Shown: piece by piece, positions 46,601-48,148 of the stretch
Layout of the letters: every line of letters begins with the position of its first letter
How positions within the stretch are numbered: position 1 is the first letter of the stretch
Source: JBAWXE01 sp037144255
GTDB lineage: Bacteria > Bacteroidota > Bacteroidia > Chitinophagales > Chitinophagaceae
DNA: 48,148 nucleotides
Assembly: GCA_037144255.1 (NCBI GenBank)
Contig: JBAWXE010000010.1
Coordinates: 1 to 48,148 of the forward strand
Direction of reading: 5' to 3'
Program-made: the position numbers and the translations under genes
Notes under the pieces: model-generated
Told to the model about the DNA's origin: nothing
The model's input: the letters and a program-made list of their open reading frames with translations, nothing else
Databases searched by the model: none

Positions 46601-48148
46601 ATGCATCGGGAGCGGATACTATTTCTACCGGTAATATCACAGCAAATGCTACCTACACAGTTGATAGTGTTATCTCTGGTTGCGGATTTGCAGTTGCGGG
46701 TCAGTCAGCTACTGTTACATTATCACCGGCACTTACAGTTCCTACTGTGAGTGGTACTACCAGTATCTGTAACAATACAGCTACTAATCTAAGCTTTAGC
46801 GGACCTAAAGGTGGAACGGTACATTATACGTTGAATGGTGTAACACAAACCGGTGTACCATTGAATGGTACAACAGGTTTGGCTACAGTATCTACAGGTA
46901 CATTGACATCAGGTACATATACCTATCAGGTTACTGCTGTAGACTCAGCTACATGTACCAATAATATCACAAGTGGTAGTTCTGCTGTGATCACAGTGAG
47001 TCCATCACTTACAGTAAGTCTGGGAGCGGATACAAGTATCTGTAATCAGAATACCGGTCTTACCATCAATTTCACAGGCGGTCCTTCTAACGGAAGTGTT
47101 AAATATCATATCAATAGCGGATCAGTGCAGAGTATCGCATTGGATGTTAGCGGTGCAGCATCATTTGCATCAGGTACCTTATCATCTACCACTATCTATC
47201 ATATAGACAGTGTATCAAATGCGAGCTGTATCAATGCGGTGAGTGGTACCCAAACGGTTACTGTAATTGGTGCCTTGAGCGGTAGTATCAGTGGTAATGC
47301 CTCTATCTGTTATAATGATTCTACAAGCATCAGCTTCGCAGGACCTGCTAATGGTACAGCTACCTACAAGATCAATGCCGGTGGTTCTAATCAAACCATC
47401 AGTTTAAGTGGTTCGGGTACTGCGAGTTTGTCTACAGGAGCATTAACAGCTGCCAGTACCCACTATATACTGATCAGTGTATCGGATGGCGGATGTACTC
47501 AAACCATTAGTGGAGATACGGCTACAGTGATCATTGCGCCACAACAAACTGTGAGTATGACAGGAACAACAACTTTGTGTTATACGAACGCTGGCGCAAC
47601 CATTACCTTCACAGGTACACCGAACTCTACGGTGAACTATAATATTGATGGTTTTGGTACCAGTATCAACTTAGGATCAACAGGTACCAATACCTACAAT
47701 ACCGGATCGATCACTGCTACGAAGTATTTTGATCTGGTAAGTATATCAGACGGAGGTTCATGTACCTATGGTCTGGTGGGACATGATACTGTTACAGTGT
47801 TACCACAGTTAAGTGCTGGTATCTCAGGTACAATAGGAATCTGTAATGGTAGCAGTACAAGCATCAGCTTCACAGGCGGTCCTGCTAACGGAAGTGTTAA
47901 GTATGATATCAACGGAGCTGCTGTGCAGACCTTGGCATTAGATGCTAGTGGTAATGCAACCTTGTCAACAGGTATCTTATCTACGAATGGAACCTACACC
48001 TACACATTAGATAGTGTTACTGATGGTACTTGTATGGAAGCTATTTCCGGAGCAACAGCAGTTGTGACAGTAGCGCCTGCGGTATCAGCTAGCATCAGTA
48101 TCAGTGGTCATGCTAGTCCTTACACATTATGTGCAGGCTTGAATGCAG
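25675..48148 (+). CDS. Giant fibronectin-III/Ig-repeat surface adhesin (3' end outside the window)
   Basis: Open from ATG 25675 to the last base without an in-frame stop: at least 7,491 codons. A signal peptide (MKKLYSLVLPFLACFAIGSN, cleaved near VAYGQA) leads into a beta-rich module (about 26-262; FDFWYMGVRYTQWSANAQGD, APNRVLVVEWYNV). Next come fn3 and fn3-like domains with four cleaved-adhesin/MAM-like jelly rolls (about 666-837, 1251-1424, 1636-1805, 2020-2198; PYxEGFES at the start, IDDI near the end), an Ig-like domain (2534-2617), a second beta module (2618-2870), 28 strictly alternating domains (2933-5904), another Ig-like domain, a third beta module (6021-6216), and an Ig-like array from 6283 on. 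Composition is extreme in Thr, Ser, Gly, Ala, Asn and Tyr. Such proteins are cell-surface adhesins; T9SS export is likely but its C-terminal signal is not visible. Confidence 0.93.
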   Translation, partial: MKKLYSLVLPFLACFAIGSNVAYGQAMTDYTFSKNCSSSLVSASGTTLTNPCATTTLLGTSATTAVTGLLNIGFDFWYMGVRYTQWSANAQGDMSLGTAITTAQKVIGGAPTALLLPFSATTMRTGNGAGSGVFYDLKGTAPNRVLVVEWYNVLNRASNAAGDKTFEVRLYETSGKIEYVYGAMAGTNSTSACTYEIGLSNGNTTSGNFHWTTATVAGTCAANITDATTGTPATTALAASTAVSSLNNATDGSRTGIVFTPPSVNAPTALTYSTQTASSITVGWTAPGTTTGILGYAVYYSTTGGTAGPWTYAGSVALGANSYNVTGLTGNTPYYFKVVSYGTGALSSGLITASTSASTTTCAGTVTYGANTAMTPTGFTINWTAPGGLAPTSYTVAIATNSGMTSPTTYTGVSSAAVSYAFSGLTAGQNYWYTVTPIGTVCNSTAVITGPVYGCTAPGQPTAGPTMSAISGTTATATITQNATPPSGYIAVAYTGAVTNPTNGTSYSVGNAIGTGVVCYSGAASTTLSCTNLAANTANTIYIYPYNTTGCQGGPVYNTTSAVNTTFTTCLSAPTVGTASSITASGFTANWTAPGTGTPTSYTVTVSTSATMTPVTTTVTGISAGATSQAITGLPANGPYYYQVTAVGTAGCTTNSAVSASVPLLPGLPWTTGFNMATANTLPTGMSVNSNYGSLLGTKDLTYLAATGSGYGQTNHGTYTGGGFFSWFWTPYSGYSDTLFSPTFTLTAGTSYSYSFWYQGDAYAGWQVNSGVISSTGTYTALAQVIALATTSSTTYAQHTTTFTAPSTGVYKFAIVESNNSIPYYFSIDDIAISACSAPAQPSAPTSSAITATTATVGFTANGTPPTGGYLLMQSTGAFTGTPVNNTTYVATNTIGNGTVVSVGGTGTVSYNVTGLTGNTAYTYTFVPFNSTACGNVYNNTSDISTTITTCPAAPVAIAATAINTGTFTANWNAPIGGSASAITYSVDYSTDNTFATGVTTVSGISGTSTVISNGAITTGTTWYYRVRAVGSCTSVNSGTMSVAVVGCATPTQPSGLSFGTTTTTGTTATFTTSGATNYLFVGSTGAFSGTPPSTGTIYSVGNPVGSNGTVLALGTTSPTAITGLTPNTTYTITVFPYNSGCIGTSAYNTTSPISGTVSTCAGAATMGNPSAIGGTTFTANWTAPTGGVNSYTVNISTASNMAGATSYTGVSSAATSYTFTGLTTSSTYYYTVTSVGAGCNNTTGISSITMPCASIPYSEGFESITAGSFPTCFRVIQGSGATGTVSSGVTTQTAPYSAGSGGTRSSHAGNGYVTYYYSPTSGDSVYTPTFYLTAGVAYQFSFWYATDNTAGWNVLQATARNEATGAFTNVGTNPFAGLFYSTWTQYVGTYTPSTSGPYRFGVTESNSGAPWFVDIDDFSVIGGCVAPANQATSFVSSNITGTGADMSFTAATSAPDHYLVVASVGALNTNPSNGTAYTVGNTLGNGTIIGAGTGTTYTTSILSPATTYTITIFAYNASCTGTTPTYNTTSPLTGSFTTCTSPTVPTLSALTSISSTTFTINWAAVTGATQYHVQVSTSPTFASNITGSPFTVTSGTSKALTGLTGGTIYYYRVNSDNGTCVSGWTTTTNIQMPCNTISVGSPYFEGFESIGGANVLPTCMTANNFNYLAFGYEGVCTQNTTTYGTPITGSNFGMFYYFPYTGDTIYTPTFYLVAGNSYTFTFDYKSGGSTYTLGGVAQNVVTGATSNVISGFSASNTTATTMSGTLTAPSSGTYKFGIYMNNGASNCCGYTVFDNITLTQLPSCTAPSAQPTALTTFPSSTGGLVNFTPAGTAPDGYIVVASPASPTALSATPVNGTIYSVGNSIGNGVVVATGGTAPFTVNTLSSNTTYTLTVFPYTSNSTCNGIAYNTTSPLNGQMTTCASTNTAATVGSATNVFANTFDAHWTNTNVPDGYQINVSVNPSMSPILTSITGIAGSATTATVTGLSNSTTYYYQVIASYSGGACLGISTVATATTNCTLNSFPYTEGFESIGSNNVLPSCWTYPGTVLGNGSYYYGIHSYTASYSPAYGIAPRTGSNYVTIGYYNSTSAYVDSLYAPSFALVAGNTYQFSFWYSKDNYATTSGTLSSLVNGSSIGVVTLGSVSNLAPDNIYRQMIFNYTPSTTGTYQFGMVWNSLSAASLYDIGIDDISVTQLPACTTPNAASALSVTPSTTGGSVSWTASSSVANAYLVLSSTSAYTGTAANGTSYSVGNTIGSGGGQGTVRAIADINAGGSTSATISTLASNTAYYITVIPYNYNCSGGAPLYNGSPISTAITTCPGIPGTPTASSVTTTGFTANWTAPVGGGSAASITYNIDVATDAAFTLPIGGSPFNTASLSYAITGLTSGTTYYVRVSAVGTGTCSGTPSGTLTQNLTCAAPNQPTAITFTSTTTTGTTIGFTPDATAPTGYIVIRSAAPISTYPTNGTTYTQNVSTIGGNLVVAVGSAQPFVITGLSATTNYYFTVIPYNNTSCNSGPVYNNTTPLSGSMTTCTSTVTAPTLGSNTPVCENGTINLTATNPGGYTYLWTGPNGYTSTSQNPTISNIGFGNMGTYVCIATVGACSSTPVSTTVVVNAAPTAYATVSPSTICSGQSAVLKDTLTNQINTAVGTNTTYTVAPTSTTPNTTYTVLGTFSQGTTATQYAANLWYNLNADDGYGRVTLPWAFKYWGTNYTNIYPTTNGWLGFTVPVTLCCQFTLPTTSIPNAIFALQRDELFTSLGSLKYGYDYTNPLDSMYVFDFQGVGDYTSSSVTSTYQVILHKNSNIIDIKILSFSAATATTIGLNNTAGTAAVSPWATSATGTGPTNSRNGATFGPLTSAEAWRFTPTSNAQTSAPTFAYSWSPTTYLSAPTSSTTNANTVTTTPYVPYVCTITNSVTGCTVATKDTLHVNASPNPVAPTAMTHGVSSTSDTIGFTASVSNPSGYLLVGSTVAYNNTQPTNGTVYNVAGALGNGTVKGKYITGASATPYSTASNPFLITGLVANTKYWATLIPFDSTTCTTTQYYSVGAGNWLKDSLVTMANVPGTPTFNNVTSTSFRVKWTEVTAGAFNPITYHVDVATDNLFNSIVFSNTNTVAGSVANDSMDVTGLNPSTTYYVRVSADNGRNSAYSLYGTQATNCATPNTPTAETFGSTTSTGTQVNFTPDAQAPNSYLVVRSTASFSGTPVNGTTYTTTIGSNGTVVATGATAPFTISGLSPNTLYYFTVIPYNTTGCASPSGPHYGGQLTSSMTTCPATPGAISSSAVASSSMTLSWGTSTGGGANSITYNIDVATDSLFTVPISGSPFTTSSLSTSITGLASGTKYYYRVSATGGSCTSNPTTFGSATTNCSAPNQPTSLLFVGTNDTSTNVNFTEDATVPSGYLVFRSTGTLNGTPVNGTTYTVGSSTIGSGAGTGTLVAMGSLLPFSVHPLTANTSYIFTIFPYNTTGCTVSPTYNTVGALAGFDTTCPAKPVIGSTSSTSTSIHFSWSAGSGGSATTPTFTVNVATDAGFTSPVSGFPATSSTSPITVSSLSPSTVYYYSISAVGACTSSALTGSITTSCAAPAAPTLMTFTNTSTSSSVGFTPDATTPNGYIVVRSSTSFSGAPTDGTVYSPGNSIGSNGTVVAVGSTPPFSVTSLSSNTQYYFTVIPYNTTNCNTPSGPHYGTALSSSTITCPATPGAVSPSSITSSSMNLTWGSSAGGGASSVTYNVEVATDHAFAFPISGSPFHISDPTVSTTVSSLSSGTKYYFRVSASNACTSSYNVIDSATTNCSAPNQPTLITFSSTDDTSTSVDFTPDAIAPSGGYLVYRSATAFNGSPVNGTNYSIGSTLGTSTGTGTLVAKGTTSPFAIDPLTANTAYVITIIPYNTTGCVTSPTYNTVSALSGNDTTCPSKPVFGSSSHTSSSITFSWSAGTGGSATTPTYTVDVSTSPSFTSHVSGYPTTGSSTSATVSGLSSSTQYYYKVVAVGACSSYALTGSVSTDCVAPNAPNTILFTSTSATGTTVGYTAGSGTIEGYLVIQSIGAFSGSIINGTIYNVTNSIGTNGTVVAIGTGTSYAISGLSGNTTYTYTIIPYNTTGCLISPLYNTSSPLSGTVTTCPVTPASVSSSSITTSSFDLSWSSSNGGGGSSVSYSIDVATDYGFTSAVSGSPFSVSDPTVTTTIGSLSSGTKYYYRIKAVGACNSTSSTIDSVQTSCTVPNQPTVVTFGSNTDTSVSVGFTPDATAPTGYIVVRSTGALTGSPSNGTTYTSGNTFGTGTVVALGTTQPFHVGGLSGNTAYTFTIFPYNTGCSNGPIYNSTSAISSVDTTCPSAPGSPSDAAITGTDFVLNWSSSAGGGVVSPITYHVVVADNSGLSTPIVDTVVNILTDTVTGLTAATTYYLQITAQGACNTSTSVHSTQTTGCIAPTQASAISMSSTTATGTTVTITPDITAPDGYLLVRSPITLNTMPVNGVAYSGGGSIGNGTVIGGSYTSPSSISVTGLTANTTYVISAFPYSNTPCANTYNATSYVSGSITTCPGAPSGLSASSITATGFTINWTAPSGGSANTNYYRVEVSTSNTFATIDAIYYGVTGTSQAVSGLSSSTAYYYRVTDSTAACVGATTTAGSPVSTSCGAPSLPTSLGFSSTSNSGTTIGFTASSGTVDGYLVIQSNGTFSGTINNGTSYSTTTVIGNGTVVANGSSTSGIAISGLTANTTYTYTVIPYNTTGCLTSPLYNTSTQLNNTVTTCPGAATSLNATSVSSTGFTANWTAPTGGGASAVTYTVEVATDNLMATIVATHSGISTTSYAVTGLNPATNYYFRVTATNGCSGPASSVSSAVNTSCAAPSAATAMTFTSTTSSGTTVGFTGSSADGYLVIQSNALFTGIPVNGTTYTPGNTIGSGAGSGKVVSAGSSTSVGISSLLANKKYFYTVIPYNNTGCASITYNTTTPLNDSVITCPTTPGSGAAPTASSVGSNSFTITWGTSAGNGASTITYHVYVGTDSTVPTLVSGYNPFDTTTGLSKVITGLNPATTYYFRVIASGAGSCTTAATWWGTATTTCGAPSAPSALTFTSTSSTGTTVGFTAGSGSIDGYLVIKSSGAFTGTINSGTPYSVTTVVGNGTVVGNGSSTSGYAVSSLTANSAYTFTVIPYNTTGCVTSPTYNTTSPLSANDTTCPGAPTVGSASSITSTGFTANWTAPSGGGAGTVTYSVEVATDNAMASPISGSPFAGTSATSLAITGLNPATNYYFRVTASNHCSGSASGISSVVNTSCAAPNAPTGINFTSTSSSGTTVGFTAGSGSTDGYLVIQSTSVAFSGSITNGATYTVNQVVSNGKIVAVGNSTSVGVSGLSANTKYYYTIIPYNNSGCASIVYNTSSVLYDFVITCPNTPSSISASATASSSFTATWGTSAGGGANTITYHVYVATDTTVPTLVSGYNPHDTTALSIAISGLNPVTKYYFRVTATGGSCTSAATVWDSTTTSCAAPAQPTALTFTGKSATGVTVGFTAAGSPDDYLVIRSNAVFNGIINNGSTYSGSVGNGTIASSGSNATSYPLTGLSANTKYIYTIIPYNTSGCITSPTYNTVSPLKDSFITCPGQPTIAGSGYATAITSTGFTANWSAPSGGGAATVTYSVEVATDNLFTSPVTGSPFTGTSATNLAITGLNPASNYYFRVTASNGCSGIASAASGVVNTACAVPTAPTSISFSSQTNSAVTITINGGGSPTGYMIVRSTASPAAITASNINGTTPSVNAAITGATADTVAAYGTSPVTVTGLTANRTYFFEAIPYNNTSCSGGTVYNTTSPSASSTTTCPSAPASLVTGSVTSTGFQLSWTAPLGGATGYVAELSLAQAPFTVVASSGGISGTSYTFTGLSANTHYYYRVKDSNAVCSSTYTTSGATYVSTICGTVRPVITASSVTVCTSATVGATLTGTGASTYAWTPTTGLYTTSNLSSAYSTGSSTVVYAKPASSTMYYVTATDAFGCTASDSIVINTTTAPTANTPSATASILCAGTSATLTENASYSGGSVGNYLVNSIGFDPVDTTGMSQASISGTNSVSSGISIPFTFSFYGTGYTTIYAASNGYVGFTNSGLTATGPVAFPSSSTTKNVIALFEKSLGYTSGSNKIRYGTVGTAPNRKFVIDYSNFANGNAVGNNAGQVILYERTNIIDIVLRTVSTSAAQTASTTGLNNSNGTLGATPSGRNNAGYSVNNEAWRFYPLTLSYAWTQTAGSPSGTITSPSANATSVTPSSTAYGANTYQIAVSDTIGQCSSSATKTLWVPNPVLTSITGTATICPTANTNVTFNGTPNGIVHYTLNGVAQTNATLNGSGTVVVNTGALSSAGSPYIYKVTSVDSGSCTGSSIPNSAGDSVTVTVQPTPTATISGAATICYNTSSNIYFAGTPNATVRYHINAGAHQSLTLSATGVDTIFTGNITANATYTIDSVIATTLCGVPVSSQSAIVTVLPALTVPTVSGTTSICNNTATNLNFTGPKNGTVHYTLNGTAQTPVSLGLTTGLATVSTGTLTSGTYTYQVTAVDSATCTNNISSGSSAVVTVSSDPVSTISGTATLCPGGSTNLTFTGTHGGIVHYTKNGVAQTNATMSGSGTVSVSTGALANGGSTPILYIYKVTSVDSGTCTGPSIPNSTGDSIVVTVDPTATASISGTTTICYNSSTNIAFAGTPNATVRYHINAGAHQSAILNASGADTISTGNITANATYTVDSVISGCGFAVAGQSAIVTVSPALTVPTVSGTTSICNNTATNLNFTGPKNGTVHYTLNGTAQTPVSLGLTTGLATVSTGTLTSGTYTYQVTAVDSATCTNNISSGSSAVVTVSSDPVSTISGTATLCPGGSTNLTFTGTHGGIVHYTKNGVAQTNATMSGSGTVSVSTGALANGGSTPILYIYKVTSVDSGTCTGPSIPNSTGDSIVVTVDPTATASISGTTTICYNSSTNIAFAGTPNATVRYHINAGAHQSAILNASGADTISTGNITANATYTVDSVISGCGFAVAGQSATVTLSPALTVPTVSGTTSICNNTATNLSFSGPKGGTVHYTLNGVTQTGVPLNGTTGLATVSTGTLTSGTYTYQVTAVDSATCTNNITSGSSAVITVSPSLTVSLGADTSICNQNTGLTINFTGGPSNGSVKYHINSGSVQSIALDVSGAASFASGTLSSTTIYHIDSVSNASCINAVSGTQTVTVIGALSGSISGNASICYNDSTSISFAGPANGTATYKINAGGSNQTISLSGSGTASLSTGALTAASTHYILISVSDGGCTQTISGDTATVIIAPQQTVSMTGTTTLCYTNAGATITFTGTPNSTVNYNIDGFGTSINLGSTGTNTYNTGSITATKYFDLVSISDGGSCTYGLVGHDTVTVLPQLSAGISGTIGICNGSSTSISFTGGPANGSVKYDINGAAVQTLALDASGNATLSTGILSTNGTYTYTLDSVTDGTCMEAISGATAVVTVAPAVSASISISGHASPYTLCAGLNA
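27670..28185 (+). repeat. Cleaved-adhesin/MAM-like jelly-roll domain 1 of the giant protein
   Basis: About 172 residues (666-837). It has TLFSPTFTLTAGTSYSYSFW, the 'acquired substance' strand pair, and ends YYFSIDDIAISAC. Family knowledge: such domains occur in gingipain adhesin regions and other Bacteroidota surface proteins and bind host or matrix ligands. No ligand is inferred here. Confidence 0.7.
29425..29946 (+). repeat. Cleaved-adhesin/MAM-like jelly-roll domain 2 of the giant protein
   Basis: About 174 residues (1251-1424). It begins IPYSEGFESITAGSFPTC and ends WFVDIDDFSVIGGC; VYTPTFYLTAGVAYQFSFWY is the central strand pair. Confidence 0.75.
30580..31089 (+). repeat. Cleaved-adhesin/MAM-like jelly-roll domain 3 of the giant protein
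   Basis: About 170 residues (1636-1805). It begins SPYFEGFESIGGANVLPTC and contains IYTPTFYLVAGNSYTFTFDY. It is the most divergent of the four at its end (YTVFDNITLTQLPSC). Confidence 0.7.
31732..32268 (+). repeat. Cleaved-adhesin/MAM-like jelly-roll domain 4 of the giant protein
   Basis: About 179 residues (2020-2198). It begins SFPYTEGFESIGSNNVLPSC and ends IGIDDISVTQLPAC. Its opening is closest to that of domain 3. Confidence 0.75.
34471..43386 (+). repeat. Fourteen alternating pairs of fn3-like and fn3 domains
   Basis: Strict alternation of two roughly 95-115-residue domain types. Type 1 shows GYLVxRS, NGTTYT, IGNGTVV, LxANTxYxFTVIPYNTTGC and ends with Cys. Type 2 is a classical fn3 with FTANWTAP..GG, TYxVxVATD, SGSPF, GLxPxTxYYFRVTA and ends with Cys. 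Type 1 domains start near 34471, 35143, 35773, 36409, 37042, 37678, 38314, 38935, 39565, 40195, 40849, 41482, 42112 and 42754. The fn3 partner starts about 290-390 bases later each time. Confidence 0.85.
45038..45868 (+). repeat. 831-bp tandem duplication, copy 1
   Basis: Compared base by base with 45869-46699: identical apart from T at 45062 against C at 45893 (Leu/Ser). It spans three Ig-like domains in frame (277 codons). Confidence 0.95.
45869..46699 (+). repeat. 831-bp tandem duplication, copy 2
   Basis: Second copy, directly adjoining the first. Identity to the start of the unit continues to 46711, after which the next, older copy diverges quickly. The reading frame is preserved. Confidence 0.95.

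Larger units (their letters stand above)
44521..48148 (+). repeat. Ig-like domain array (13 complete units and part of a 14th)
   Basis: Units of about 88-98 residues start near 44521, 44809, 45085, 45358, 45652, 45916, 46189, 46483, 46747, 47011, 47281, 47551 and 47818, with a partial one near 48100. Each has ISGTxxIC at the start, FxGxPNGxVxYxxN in the middle, a TGxLxxxxTYxxDSV strand and a late Cys. The array runs off the window. Confidence 0.85.

Noticed and set aside
45038..46711. Treating the 831-bp duplication as certain assembly error
   Set aside because: One base differs between copies and the junction sits in frame at domain phase, which fits a real duplication. Error remains possible and is listed as a test.

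Overview
The window looks like chromosomal DNA of a Gram-negative Bacteroidota, most likely close to the Chitinophagaceae (inference). The signs are a PorP/SprF outer-membrane protein next to a PKD-repeat protein with a type B (CHU_C, 'gliding motility') type IX secretion C-terminal domain, a Bacteroidota-like GroEL, TAnnTTTG promoter boxes with few strong Shine-Dalgarno sites, and a huge fibronectin-type surface protein. No tRNA, rRNA, CRISPR array or insertion sequence was seen.

Layout. 1-223: C-terminal end of an unrecognised protein, then a terminator. 290-4112: a fused SpmA/SpmB-type membrane protein, a LOG-family nucleotide hydrolase and acetyl-CoA synthetase. 4266-9914: a 1,528-residue PKD-repeat T9SS cargo followed directly by its likely PorP/SprF partner. 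10001-11991: groES-groEL on the minus strand. 11992-12685: a noncoding region with two copies of a 65-bp element and seven tandem 11-bp repeats. 12686-13978: an unrecognised alpha-helical protein. 14102-18982: a compact minus-strand cluster transcribed panD, UPF0104-type membrane protein, rfaE2/hldE2, ppk1, ppx. 19187-19597: a VOC-family protein. 19678-20778: the ribosomal operon rpsF-rpsR-rplI with a clear Bacteroidota promoter. 21435-22439: a TsdA-like dihaem cytochrome c lipoprotein. 22590-24824: tex. 24884-25674: an AT-rich noncoding region with two perfect DnaA-box sequences. 25675 to the window end: one open frame of at least 7,491 codons.

The last gene takes up nearly half the window. 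I read every codon line from its ATG to the last base and found no in-frame stop, so the gene continues beyond the window. It encodes a signal peptide, an N-terminal beta-rich module that recurs twice more in altered form, four cleaved-adhesin-like jelly-roll domains, about 22 fibronectin-III domains alternating with about 21 domains of a second fn3-like type, and an array of Ig-like domains. That last array holds an almost perfect 831-bp in-frame tandem duplication. The protein is probably a giant exported adhesin, plausibly a T9SS cargo like the PKD protein, but the C-terminus that would prove this is not in the window.

Most worth following up: the cysteine-closed alternating domain array and its higher-order repeat structure, the fresh 831-bp duplication, the helically phased 11-bp direct repeats upstream of groES, and the origin-like DnaA-box region before the giant gene.
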